The position numbers and the translations under genes are program-made. From Mycolicibacterium mageritense (GTDB lineage: Bacteria > Actinomycetota > Actinomycetes > Mycobacteriales > Mycobacteriaceae): 64,000 nt of DNA. Shown piece after piece: positions 25,156-33,831 of the stretch. The notes under the pieces were generated by a model. That model saw nothing but the letters and a program-made list of their open reading frames with translations, was not told where the DNA came from and did no database searches. Position 1 is the first letter of the stretch, and each line of letters opens with the position of its first letter. The stretch covers positions 5,022,001-5,086,000 of the forward strand of contig NZ_AP022567.1 in the NCBI RefSeq assembly GCF_010727475.1. The letters run 5' to 3'.

Positions 25156-27900
25156 ATGTCGTTGATCGGCCGCACTGACGAGTTCAGTTCACTGACTTCC
25201 GCGGCGTCGCATGTCACGCAGGCGGGCCGCGCGCTCGTCATCGAAGGCGAACCCGGCATCGGGAAGACAACTATGTTGGCCACCGTTGCGCAATGGGCAG
25301 GCGACAACGGATTCACCGTGCTGTCGTGCGCCGGCGTCCAGTGCCAGACCAAGGTGGGTTATGCCGGTGTCCACGAATTGGTCCACCCGCTTTTGGGTTA
25401 CGCCGAGGCTCTGCCGACTCATCAGAGAAGAGCGCTGCTGGCCGCATTCGGAATGGAGGAACACGAGCAGCCCAACCCCTTGTTGATCGGGGTGGCAATG
25501 CTGGGCTTGATCGAGGAGGCGGCGGCTCACAAACCCCTGATGCTGATCGTCGATGACGCTCAATGGCTTGATGGCTCAAGCTTGCATGTGCTGACGTTCG
25601 TCGGACGTCGGTTAGCGAATTCGCCCGTGATGCTGTTGTGTGCGACGCGACCAGGCCTGGACGGCGAGCCGGCGCGGCTCGTCTCACTGTCGCGAGTTCC
25701 GCTCGGACCTGTCGACGAGGTGACCTCGCGGGCAATACTGGCCGAGGCGGTGACAGGGATGGGCGAGCGCGCACCCAACGACCTCATTCAACGCCGAATA
25801 CTTACCGAAGCCGCCGGAAATCCGTTGGCCATTGCGGAGTTGGCCAAGGCAGTGGTGAACAGTGGCGAACAGAGTGCGTTCGCGGCGTCGGCGCCGTTAC
25901 CGACCACGCGGCGCATCGAACGGGTCTTCCTCGAACAACTGGATTCGCTTCCAGACCCCAGTCGGGCGATGCTCGCCTTGATATCGGCCGGGGATGAAGC
26001 GTCGCTTGTGGAGCTGATTGATGCCGCCCACCGCGTGGGTCTGTCGGAGAACGCCTTGGATCCGTTGGAGCGCGGCGGGCTGATCACGGTCGACGACGGC
26101 CAGATTCGGGTTCGCCATCCACTGATTAGATCCGTCGCCTATCGCGCAGTCGGGCTGGCGCAACGTTCCGCCTTCCATCGCGCACTCGCCGACGCCTCGA
26201 CCGATCCGATGCGTGCCGCATGGCAGCGTTCGGCTGCGGCGTATGGACCCGACGAGACGATTGCTGCCGAGTTGGAACTCGCCGCCGACAGCGCGCTGCG
26301 TCGCGGTGCGAATGACGAAGCGGCAGCGGCATTGCGTCGCGCCGCGGCGTTGTCGCCCTCGTCGGACAGTCGCGTTCGTCGGCTGGTGGGCGCGATCATG
26401 CCGGCGTACCGTGCGGGGCTGTCGGTTGAAGCCATCGATATCCTGGGCGATGCGGAACCGCTCGCCACCGACCCCATTGACTTGTTCGAGCTTGCGTTCG
26501 CGCGCTTCACCATGGGAGTCACCACGGGTGTTGCGGCCCCGAGGGTGTCGGATCTCGTGGCGCTGGCGGACAGACTCGGCGCCAGCGGCGAACGAGAGTA
26601 TCAGACGCGCATGTTGGCAGCCGCGGCCGCGCAATGTCGCATGCACGGGCTGTGCGAGCGTGACAGGTATGTGGTGGCCGAAGCGCTGCACTCACTCGAG
26701 CATCGAGGAGACCCCTCGATCGAGATCGCTCTTGCCACTGTCGAGGACACCAAATACGCCCGTCATTTCCGTAGTGAGTCGGAGCGTCTGCGCGCTCAGG
26801 TGACCGGCGATGTCACGGCATTGATGTCGATGGGCCTTGCCGCGGAATCGGTGTCGGACTTGGACATCGCGCAAGCCTGTTGGAGCGAGGCAATCGGAGT
26901 CGCCCATGCCGAGGGCGCGCCTACCCTCGAGTGCGAAGCACTCCGCGGTTCCGCTCGGGCGCAGATCGTCGCGGGACACCTGCAGGAGGCGACGGTCAGT
27001 GCGCAAGGCGCCTTGCGCATCGCGACCGACGCCAATCTATCCATCAGTACCGGTGCCGCAGCGGCCCTGCTGGCACGAGCTCATGTCTGGCGCGGGGAGG
27101 TCAGGGCCGCGGAGCAAACGCTGGCGACGGCGCGACAACACCTGCCGACCGACACCCCGCTGCTGTGGTTGGACGAGCTTGCCTGGGCCAGCGGCCTGTT
27201 GGCCCTGACGGTGCACGATTACCAGCAGGCATTCGTCGACCTGTCGAAGATGACCCGTGATCGCGGCGCCCGCCGTTGGGCGATCGCCGATCTGACGGAG
27301 GCCGCGGTCGGCAGCCGCCATGCCGGCATGATCGGCGAAGTCATCGACGAGATCGCCGCGGAAGCAACGACTCTGGGATCCGACCACGTTGCGATGCTGG
27401 TGCACCGCAGTCGCGGACTGCTGGCGAGCGATGATGCCGACGCCGAGCACCACTTCGGGTCTGCGCTGCAGTACGCGGATGCGGCCGAACAGAGTCCGCT
27501 TGAGTACGCCCGAACCCAGCTCTGCTATGGAGAGTGGCTGCGACGCCAGCGCCGCATCGTCGATGCTCGCGCTCAATTGTCGTCTGCACTGCGTGTATTC
27601 GAATCCCGTGGCGCGCAGCCGTACGCGCGGCGCGCCCGCGGCGAACTGCGCGCGGCCGGAGTGCAACTCCCTGGTGTGACCGTAGAGGATCGGGTCACCG
27701 AGTTGACTCCACAAGAGCTGCAGATCGCTCAGCTGGCCGCGGCGGGTCTGAGCAACCAGCAGATCGCGGACCGAATCTACGTATCCCACCGCACCGTGGG
27801 CGCGCATCTCTACAAGATCTTCCCGAAGCTCGGCATCACCAGCCGCAACCAGCTGCGGGATGTGCTCGACGACGGAAACTCACACGCGAGTGGTTCTTAG
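25156..27900 (+). CDS. Large LuxR-family STAND ATPase regulator
   Basis: This 914-residue LAL-type regulator has an N-terminal AAA/STAND ATPase with Walker A GEPGIGKTT (residues 31-39) and Walker B LMLIVDDAQWLD (about 125-136), a long TPR-like helical middle, and a C-terminal LuxR HTH (about 850-905: LTPQELQIAQLAAAGLSNQQIADRIYVSHRTVGAHLYKIFPKLG). ATG 25156 (MSLIGRTDEF) is the natural domain start. Such proteins couple ligand and ATP binding to activation; the targets are probably genes of the surrounding block. Confidence 0.88.
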   Translation: MSLIGRTDEFSSLTSAASHVTQAGRALVIEGEPGIGKTTMLATVAQWAGDNGFTVLSCAGVQCQTKVGYAGVHELVHPLLGYAEALPTHQRRALLAAFGMEEHEQPNPLLIGVAMLGLIEEAAAHKPLMLIVDDAQWLDGSSLHVLTFVGRRLANSPVMLLCATRPGLDGEPARLVSLSRVPLGPVDEVTSRAILAEAVTGMGERAPNDLIQRRILTEAAGNPLAIAELAKAVVNSGEQSAFAASAPLPTTRRIERVFLEQLDSLPDPSRAMLALISAGDEASLVELIDAAHRVGLSENALDPLERGGLITVDDGQIRVRHPLIRSVAYRAVGLAQRSAFHRALADASTDPMRAAWQRSAAAYGPDETIAAELELAADSALRRGANDEAAAALRRAAALSPSSDSRVRRLVGAIMPAYRAGLSVEAIDILGDAEPLATDPIDLFELAFARFTMGVTTGVAAPRVSDLVALADRLGASGEREYQTRMLAAAAAQCRMHGLCERDRYVVAEALHSLEHRGDPSIEIALATVEDTKYARHFRSESERLRAQVTGDVTALMSMGLAAESVSDLDIAQACWSEAIGVAHAEGAPTLECEALRGSARAQIVAGHLQEATVSAQGALRIATDANLSISTGAAAALLARAHVWRGEVRAAEQTLATARQHLPTDTPLLWLDELAWASGLLALTVHDYQQAFVDLSKMTRDRGARRWAIADLTEAAVGSRHAGMIGEVIDEIAAEATTLGSDHVAMLVHRSRGLLASDDADAEHHFGSALQYADAAEQSPLEYARTQLCYGEWLRRQRRIVDARAQLSSALRVFESRGAQPYARRARGELRAAGVQLPGVTVEDRVTELTPQELQIAQLAAAGLSNQQIADRIYVSHRTVGAHLYKIFPKLGITSRNQLRDVLDDGNSHASGS

Positions 27901-27952
27901 CCTTGATCTTTCGTGATGGGGTGGACGGTGGTGGCCTGAGTTTGGCGAGTGC

Positions 27953-28846
27953 TTATTCGCTCACCCGAATACTGCGAACGAATGATGCGATGGCCCTGCC
28001 GATCTCATCTGGGCTGTCTTCTTGGAGGAAGTGTGTTCCGGGGACGGTAATTTCAGTCTGATTGGGCCAGCTCCGCACGATGTCGAGAATTCGTTGCTTG
28101 CCTTGAATCACACCGGGGTCGGCGCGGATGAACAGCTTGGGCACCGTGCTCCCTGCAAGCCACGAACCGAACTCCTCAACGACAGCGACAACCTCCGCAG
28201 GCTCGCCGGCGAGCGGAACATCGCGCGGCCACGACAGTGTGGGACGCCGATCCTCACCCGCGTCGAGGAAGGGCTGACGATATTGATTCATTTCTTCGTC
28301 GCTGAGGGCGCGAATCACGATCGACGGTAACACGCTCTCGACGAAGACGTTGTTGTCCAGCACCATCGCCTCACCCTGAGGTGAGCGCAACTTGCGGAAC
28401 ATCTCCGCGACCTCGTCGGGAAAATCATCCCAATTCATCGGCACGGAAACGGTTTCCATGTGTGCGATGCCGGCGACCCGGTCCCGGTGCTGGTTGGCCC
28501 AGTCAAAACCCAGTGCTCCGCCCCAGTCGTGGAGCACCAGAGTGATGTTGTCGCCCAGATTCAGAGCGTCCCAGAGCCCGAACAGATAGTCACGATTTTC
28601 GAAGTAGTGGTAGCTGTCTGAACCCGGATTGTCCAGTTTGTCCGAGGCGCCCATCCCGATGAGATCACAGGCGACCAGTCGGCCCAGACCCTCCAAGTGT
28701 GGCATCACATTGCGCCAGAGGTACGACGAGCTTGGGTTGCCGTGCTGGAACACGATGGCGTCACCTTGACCTTCGTCGATGTATGCCATCTGCTTGCCAT
28801 TGATCGCTCGGTACTGCAGCCGGCCGTACGGCTTAACGCCGGTCAT
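27953..28846 (-). CDS. Haloalkane dehalogenase, LinB-like (HLD-II)
   Basis: This 297-residue alpha/beta hydrolase splits carbon-halogen bonds of haloalkanes. The full HLD-II machinery is visible: halide-holding Asn37 (QHGNPSSSYLWRN), nucleophile Asp107 with Trp108 (HDWGG), acid Glu131 (HMETVSVP) and base His272 (GTHFLQED), at almost the same numbers as LinB (Asp108, Glu132, His272). Long stretches such as RRPTLSWPR and SWPNQTEITV are typical of LinB/DmbA relatives. ATG 28846 has GAAGGAG just upstream. It stands alone, opposite the GlxA-type regulator. Confidence 0.9.
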   Translation of the reverse strand: MTGVKPYGRLQYRAINGKQMAYIDEGQGDAIVFQHGNPSSSYLWRNVMPHLEGLGRLVACDLIGMGASDKLDNPGSDSYHYFENRDYLFGLWDALNLGDNITLVLHDWGGALGFDWANQHRDRVAGIAHMETVSVPMNWDDFPDEVAEMFRKLRSPQGEAMVLDNNVFVESVLPSIVIRALSDEEMNQYRQPFLDAGEDRRPTLSWPRDVPLAGEPAEVVAVVEEFGSWLAGSTVPKLFIRADPGVIQGKQRILDIVRSWPNQTEITVPGTHFLQEDSPDEIGRAIASFVRSIRVSE

Positions 28847-29202
28847 ACATGCTCCTTCATTGTCTTTCTGCGGGTCGACGATCGCTGCCTGCCAATTGGA
28901 TTGTTCTGCAACGGCGGTCATGAGCCGCACTCGACAAGTTGCGAGTTCCGTGTGCGGATGCTTGCGAATGGATTTGAGTTTGTCGGCATTGAGATCCTCT
29001 CTGCACGAGCACAACCCAAACACTAATGTTCGTCCATGCTGGGAGAACATCGGGCCGAGGGCCAATGATCGCCGAGATATTGCCGCCGACATCGATAAGA
29101 GTGCGGGGCGTGAGGTCGGGCCAGGCGGAACATGATGTAGCCAACCTGGCAATATCACGGCGGTAGCAGTGCAATTTGCCAAAAGTGCGCTATCGTGTCC
29201 CC
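28847..29202. other. Gene-free divergent region, 356 bp
   Basis: No convincing coding frame lies here; frames that cross it are continuations of, or opposite to, the dehalogenase. It should hold the promoters of the dehalogenase (leftward) and the GlxA-type regulator (rightward). The only clear structure is the TGGCAA/TTGCCA pair near the right end. The region looks AT-richer than neighbouring DNA. Confidence 0.6.
29147..29181. promoter_or_regulatory. Inverted repeat upstream of GlxA-type regulator
   Basis: TGGCAA (29147-29152) and TTGCCA (29176-29181) are perfect inverted arms separated by 23 bp, ending 21 bp before the regulator ATG. They may be the autoregulatory site or an activator site for the divergent dehalogenase promoter. 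Confidence 0.35.
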
Positions 29203-30288
29203 ATGCGCAGAGTTGCGGTCTTGGCCGTACCGGACGTCGTCGCCTTCGACATGAGCATTCCCGTCGAAGTGTTCGGACGGGTTCGACTGGCCAACGGCTC
29301 CAACGGATATCGAGTCCAAGTGTGCGGCATCGAGCCCCTTGTGTCGGCGGGGCCGTTGCGTATCGCTACCGACCACGGTCTTGAGTCGCTGGCGGCCGCG
29401 GACACCATTATCGTGCCCGGCCGTGAAACGTTCCTCACAGACATTCCCGCCGAGGTCGTCACTGCTCTACGCGCCGCCTACGCGGCCGGGGCGACGATTG
29501 CGTCGATCTGCACAGGCGCGTTCATGCTTGCTGCCACAGGCCTGCTGGACGGGAAACACGCCACCACGCACTGGGCCGCGGCCGACATATTCCGCGTCAC
29601 CTTTCCGGCCGTCGATCTCAATTCCGACGCCCTCTACGTCGATGAAGGGCGGATCTTGACTTCCGCGGGCGCGTCGGCAGGTTTGGACCTCTGCTTGTAC
29701 ATGGTGCAACGCGATTACGGAGCGGCTGCTGCCGCCAACGCTGCCAAACTTGCCGTGGCACCGCTTCATCGCAGCGGCGGTCAGGCACAGTTCATCATCC
29801 GGAACCAGTTGCCGGCCGAAGTTATCGGTGAGAGAACCCAACTGGATGATGTGCTGGCCTGGATCGAGCAGAACGCCCACCGTGAGTTGACCTTGTCCGG
29901 TATCGCCGATTACGCCGCGATGAGCGTTCGCACACTCAATCGCCGGTTCCAGGCCGAGACCGGCCAGACGCCCATGCAGTGGGTCACTGGGGTGCGCATC
30001 CGTCACGCCCAGGAACTACTCGAGCGCACGTCACGTGGCGTTGAGCGGATCGGCCGCGATGTGGGCTTCACTTCGGCGGCCAACTTTCGCGAGCAGTTCC
30101 GCAGGCTGAGCGGGGTTGCACCGCAGACCTACCGTAATACGTTCGCAGAGCGCGCATTCGTCAACGAAGCCGATCTCGAGGATCCGCCGCGGATAACCGA
30201 TTCGGCAGACTTTGGCAATGGTCTAATTGGCCAACGTTGGCCGACCGCGCACAGGAGTGCGCGAGCTTCGGCCGGTTCGAGGGGGTGA
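29203..30288 (+). CDS. GlxA-type AraC regulator (DJ-1 domain plus AraC HTH)
   Basis: This 361-residue regulator has an N-terminal DJ-1/PfpI-like domain (VAVLAVPDVVAFDMSIPVEVFG; the elbow cysteine is in ASICTGAFMLAATGLL) and a C-terminal AraC double HTH (LTLSGIADYAAMSVRTLNRRFQ; GFTSAANFREQFRRLSGVAPQTYRNTF). ATG 29203 is chosen over 29176 because it matches the beginning of the DJ-1 fold. It is divergent from the dehalogenase, which is its most obvious candidate target, and is followed by a free-standing DJ-1 gene on the other strand. Confidence 0.87.
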   Translation: MRRVAVLAVPDVVAFDMSIPVEVFGRVRLANGSNGYRVQVCGIEPLVSAGPLRIATDHGLESLAAADTIIVPGRETFLTDIPAEVVTALRAAYAAGATIASICTGAFMLAATGLLDGKHATTHWAAADIFRVTFPAVDLNSDALYVDEGRILTSAGASAGLDLCLYMVQRDYGAAAAANAAKLAVAPLHRSGGQAQFIIRNQLPAEVIGERTQLDDVLAWIEQNAHRELTLSGIADYAAMSVRTLNRRFQAETGQTPMQWVTGVRIRHAQELLERTSRGVERIGRDVGFTSAANFREQFRRLSGVAPQTYRNTFAERAFVNEADLEDPPRITDSADFGNGLIGQRWPTAHRSARASAGSRG

Positions 30289-30290
30289 CG

Positions 30291-30602
30291 CTAACGGCGG
30301 CGTGTGCCGGTGACTGTAGAGCGTGGCAGTCGTCCGGCCCGAGAGTGCCCGCCAAGCTGGTCACCTTCGACCAGGACGTCAAACTCCAAATTCAACTTCA
30401 TCGGCTTGGTGACAGTCTGGCGCCAGCGCACCCGCTGGCCTTCCGCGCCCTCGATGGCGACAATGTCCGTGCACGGCACCGTCTCATTCGGACCGGCCGC
30501 TTCGCCGCCGAGCACGCCGTCGTTGACATAGAACCGGTAGACGATCTGCAATGAACCAACGGGAGTCTTGATGCTGACATCCCACTCACCCAGGACGCTC
30601 AC
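30291..30602 (-). CDS. Small beta-rich hypothetical protein
   Basis: This protein of about 103 residues begins at GTG 30602 (or 30608), two bases after the DJ-1 stop, so it is co-transcribed with that gene. It reads as alternating beta strands (GEWDVSIKTPVGSLQIVYRF, LGGEAAGPNETVPCTDI, VRWRQTVTKPMKLNLEFDVLVEGDQLGGHSRAGRLPRSTVTG), a pattern found in small uncharacterised actinobacterial proteins. No catalytic motif is evident. It converges with the GlxA-type gene, with 2 bp between the two stop codons. Confidence 0.6.
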   Translation of the reverse strand: MSVLGEWDVSIKTPVGSLQIVYRFYVNDGVLGGEAAGPNETVPCTDIVAIEGAEGQRVRWRQTVTKPMKLNLEFDVLVEGDQLGGHSRAGRLPRSTVTGTRRR

Positions 30603-30604
30603 TC

Positions 30605-31258
30605 TCACACCGCCTGAGGCGCTCGGCCGGCGTTGACCCACACTGTGCCGCGGCTCTCGAAAGCGAACATCGCTTCTACGGCCAGGGCGATTCGAGGACC
30701 ATAGCTGCGCCGCAGAAGATACAGCGCCAGATCCAGACCCGACGTCACCCCGCCTGCCGAGATCAGGTCTCCGTCATCGACCACACGCGCGGCAATCGGG
30801 ATAGCCCCGGCCGCTTCGAGCGCATCGACTCCGAGGTGGTGGGTGTTGGCGTGCCGACCCTCGATCAAGCCGGCCATCGCCAACGCCAGTGAGCCGCCGC
30901 AGACCGTTGCCACCACAATATCGGGGTTCGCCAACGCCTGCCGCATCAACGGAACGGCGGCAGTGTCACCGAATCTCGCCAACAACACAGGGATCGTGGC
31001 CACTTCATCGGGGTCACCCTCGATTGGTCCGACCGCGCCGGGGACCACGACGTAGCCTGGTTTGGAGGGATCGAGTCGGCTGGTGGCGTTCAGCGACAGC
31101 CCGAGGGTTCCACTGACAACGTCACGGGGCCCTTCAGCAGAAACCAATTCCACGATCAATTCACCACCGAGAAGCTCGCCGCCGAATGCCAACACCTCGA
31201 AGGGCGCGACCACATCGAGAGGATCGAAGCCGTCAAACAAGACAATCTGAGCATGCAT
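30605..31258 (-). CDS. DJ-1/PfpI-family protein
   Basis: This 217-residue protein is a cytoplasmic member of the DJ-1/ThiJ/PfpI superfamily. FDGFDPLDVVAPFEVL is the typical opening and the nucleophile-elbow cysteine is Cys120 (ATVCGGSLALAMAGLIEG). The later text (ANTHHLGVDALEAAG, DGDLISAGGVTSGLDLALYLL) matches the isonitrile hydratase/AraC-associated branch. Enzymatic role is unknown. It forms a two-gene unit with the small beta-rich protein downstream. Confidence 0.82.
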   Translation of the reverse strand: MHAQIVLFDGFDPLDVVAPFEVLAFGGELLGGELIVELVSAEGPRDVVSGTLGLSLNATSRLDPSKPGYVVVPGAVGPIEGDPDEVATIPVLLARFGDTAAVPLMRQALANPDIVVATVCGGSLALAMAGLIEGRHANTHHLGVDALEAAGAIPIAARVVDDGDLISAGGVTSGLDLALYLLRRSYGPRIALAVEAMFAFESRGTVWVNAGRAPQAV

Positions 31259-31434
31259 GCGACGATCATTGATCAACTTCGATGTTCGGCACAGAGGCCG
31301 CATGGCCACCCTGCGCCAGGATATCGCCAGCAGCATGGCTATGGTCGATTCGCAACTGACAACTGTCCAGATCGCGTCGATGGACGACCATCTAGCCGGT
31401 GGTGTTCAAGCGGGTTTCCGGACACAGTGACGGC

Positions 31435-32124
31435 ATGGCCAACCAGAATCGCAACGATATGACCCGTCCGGTACCCAGCCCCCGATGGGGCCTTCCGGAC
31501 TCCGATATGTGCTCTGCAGCTTACGCATTAGTCGAAAGTTCCTCACCGGACTTCCTTCACAATCACTGCGTGCGGAGCTATCTGTTCGGTCGTGAACTCG
31601 CGACCATCCATGGACTGCGTGCCGGGGTCGACTACGACGAAGAAGTCGTCTTCCTCGCCGCTCTCATGCACGACCTCGGCCTCACCGCATACGGAAGCGG
31701 CGACCAACGGTTTGAGGTCGAAGGAGCAGACGCGGCCGCGCGCTTCCTCCGCGAGCTCGGGCTCGCCGAAGCCCGGGTGAGAACCGTTTGGCAAACCATC
31801 GCGCTGCACACGAGCGTGGGCTTGGGACATCGGTTCGGAACCGAACATGCGGTCTGCCATGGCGGACTCGATCTGGACGTCGTCGGTGCGCACAAAGATC
31901 TGCTCCCTGCCGGATTCGTCGACCGGGTCCATGCTGACTGGCCGCGCCACAATCTGGGCTACGCGATCGCCGAGGCGATAGGCCTCGGCACGCAGGGCAA
32001 TCCGGCCAAAGCGCCCCCTTTCTCCTTCCCCGCCCATGTTCATGAATTGGTCAATGGCGCGCCTGCAGTCAAGTTCACCGATGTGGTGGCCGGCTCAGGC
32101 TGGGGTGATTCACCCTTGGCGTAA
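31435..32124 (+). CDS. HD-domain hydrolase, cyanamide hydratase-like
   Basis: This 229-residue protein has an HD metal-binding fold: His44 or nearby in FLHNHCVRSYLFG, His79-Asp80 in AALMHDLGL, and a conserved later histidine in TIALHTSVGLG. Text and length resemble the cyanamide hydratase-like/HD phosphohydrolase group. ATG 31435 (MANQNRNDM) is chosen by similarity to family length. It stands alone and converges with the alpha/beta hydrolase at 32155. Its real substrate is unknown. Confidence 0.78.
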   Translation: MANQNRNDMTRPVPSPRWGLPDSDMCSAAYALVESSSPDFLHNHCVRSYLFGRELATIHGLRAGVDYDEEVVFLAALMHDLGLTAYGSGDQRFEVEGADAAARFLRELGLAEARVRTVWQTIALHTSVGLGHRFGTEHAVCHGGLDLDVVGAHKDLLPAGFVDRVHADWPRHNLGYAIAEAIGLGTQGNPAKAPPFSFPAHVHELVNGAPAVKFTDVVAGSGWGDSPLA

Positions 32125-32154
32125 GCGAGGAATATCGCGCCCGGCTCGTTGCCC

Positions 32155-33033
32155 TCAGCGGCCGAGGAACTGCCGGACGTGCTCGCCGAACTCGACGGGG
32201 TACTGGTCGAGGAAACCGTGCCCCGAGTCGGCGTAGATGCGCAGGTGGGCACCTCTGATGTGTTCGGCCAGCAGGTAAGAGTTCTTGGTGTACATCATGG
32301 TGTCGTTGTCGCCGTTGGCCACCAGGGTCGGCTGAGTGATCGCCGAAAGTCGTTCCAGCTTCGAGGATTCCGGTATTCCCCAGGTCATCAACGCCTGGAA
32401 TTGGGCGTCCCGGCAGGCCAGCGAGGACTCCGCGTCGCGGTCTTGCTGGCGGGCGTGGGTGCGCGTCAGGTATTCCCACGCGCGACGTGTGCCCGCGTCG
32501 GTGCCGGAGAAGAACAGTGAGATGAAATCCTCCGGCGAGGTGACGTCACCCGTGGCCCAGCGGTAGACGTCATCGCTCCAGCGATGCAGGTCCGGCGCAC
32601 CCTGGGGAGCAGTGCCCGCGAGTACGAGTCGACGGGGGAGGCGGGGTCTGACCAGAGCGATCTCCTGCGCGATGTGGCCACCGAGAGAGAATCCGAGGAG
32701 GTCGACTGCGGTGAGCGCAAGTGCGTCGATGAACCCTAGCGCGTTGCGAGCCATGTCGGTGACGTTGTCCGGCGTGCGACCGCCGGAGCCGCCGACGCCG
32801 GCGAGATCCACGGTGATGACCTCGCGGTCGGCGGCCAGGGTGTCGAGCAGCATCGGATCCCAGTAGTCGAGATTGCCGCGGAAGTGCTGCAACAGGATCA
32901 GCGGCGGCACCGAGGTCGACGCCGGCCCGAATCGGCGGTACAGCAATGAACTGCCGGCGACGTCGATTGCGAGATTGGCAGCGAATGCCGCTGACGTGGT
33001 GTCGATTTCGGGAGTGGCGGTGATATCAGTCAT
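32155..33033 (-). CDS. Alpha/beta-fold hydrolase
   Basis: This 292-residue hydrolase has the triad in order: Ser in LLGFSLGGHIAQ, Asp in VANGDNDTMMY and His in DSGHGFLDQYP. The HFRGNLDYWDP segment is the oxyanion loop. The branch resembles haloperoxidase-like/esterase proteins common in actinobacterial catabolic clusters. The start is ATG 33033, 8 bp after AAAGG. It lies 55 bp downstream of the TIGR03086-type gene and is probably co-transcribed with it. Confidence 0.83.
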   Translation of the reverse strand: MTDITATPEIDTTSAAFAANLAIDVAGSSLLYRRFGPASTSVPPLILLQHFRGNLDYWDPMLLDTLAADREVITVDLAGVGGSGGRTPDNVTDMARNALGFIDALALTAVDLLGFSLGGHIAQEIALVRPRLPRRLVLAGTAPQGAPDLHRWSDDVYRWATGDVTSPEDFISLFFSGTDAGTRRAWEYLTRTHARQQDRDAESSLACRDAQFQALMTWGIPESSKLERLSAITQPTLVANGDNDTMMYTKNSYLLAEHIRGAHLRIYADSGHGFLDQYPVEFGEHVRQFLGR

Positions 33034-33088
33034 GAACAAGCCTTTCGAAGGGGCCGTAACGCCGTGAGCGTTTCATCGCGAAGCATCG

Positions 33089-33655
33089 TCAGGAATCGGT
33101 CGGGTGACTGTGGCTGGTATGCGGGTACCGCCCCGTGTGCGCGACGAGCCTGTCCAGGGCAGCTGCATCGGTCGTGACGGGCACTGGTTCGTCGAATCCT
33201 GCGGTGCGGCGACTGTCGGGGGTGATGATGTGGCGCGCCAGGTCGAGGACGAAGTCGGCATGTGCCGCCGCGATGGGAAGGGGCCGTGTCAAGGCCTGAG
33301 CGAAGTCCCAACCGTGCACGACGAGTTCGAGCGACAACACACCCAAGGCCAGGCGGGCGGGCATGACCCGCCCCGCGAAGACTGCTTCGCCATCGGTGCC
33401 GCGGCGCCGCCACGCGTCGATCACCGTGTTGGTCGCGGCCGTCACCCGTGCTTCGATCGATTGATCGTCGGACGTGGTGTCCTCAGCGCCAGCGGCATCA
33501 CCCACCAAGGTGATGGTTCCGACGAGGTGATCCGCCAAGGCGGAGAGGTGGAATCCCGGGCACGGCGTCGGCCGGTACAGGTCGTCACCGGTGATGCCGC
33601 GCAGCACCGGGCGGAGGGCGCGCAAAGCCGCTTCGGCGCTGTGTAGTTCATTCAT
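33089..33655 (-). CDS. TIGR03086/DinB-like maleylpyruvate isomerase-type protein
   Basis: This 188-residue four-helix protein of the mycothiol-dependent maleylpyruvate isomerase/TIGR03086 family has PTPCPGFHLSALADHLVGT (metal-ligand histidine) and LELVVHGWDFAQALTRPLP (second histidine). Members use mycothiol or bind a metal, and most are uncharacterised. ATG 33655 is chosen; the longer frame begins outside the conserved region. It is the first gene of a short leftward unit with the alpha/beta hydrolase. Confidence 0.8.
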   Translation of the reverse strand: MNELHSAEAALRALRPVLRGITGDDLYRPTPCPGFHLSALADHLVGTITLVGDAAGAEDTTSDDQSIEARVTAATNTVIDAWRRRGTDGEAVFAGRVMPARLALGVLSLELVVHGWDFAQALTRPLPIAAAHADFVLDLARHIITPDSRRTAGFDEPVPVTTDAAALDRLVAHTGRYPHTSHSHPTDS

Positions 33656-33693
33656 GCCTGGATTCTCGCGTGGCCACCGCTGACGCGGCATAG

Positions 33694-33703
33694 GTCACGT
33701 GAC
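33694..33703. promoter_or_regulatory. 10-bp palindrome in divergent promoter region
   Basis: GTCACGTGAC is a perfect palindrome 39 bp upstream of the TIGR03086-type gene and about 130 bp upstream of the first alcohol dehydrogenase. It may be an operator for one of the block's regulators. A 10-bp palindrome could also occur by chance. Confidence 0.3.
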
Positions 33704-33831
33704 TGAGATGAGCGAAGCCGCATGGTCCTCAACCTGCGACGATCGCTCTTGGCTCCGGCGACACCCCACTGCGCCGAATGACGGTCAGGCTGCCAATACC
33801 GCGCCATGCACGGATCTGGTGTCGTGATGGC

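Noticed and set aside
31257..31430. 57-codon frame (MRRSLINFDVRHRG...) between the DJ-1 and HD-domain genes
   Set aside because: It overlaps the DJ-1 start on the other strand, has no ribosome site and no recognisable family; too weak to annotate.
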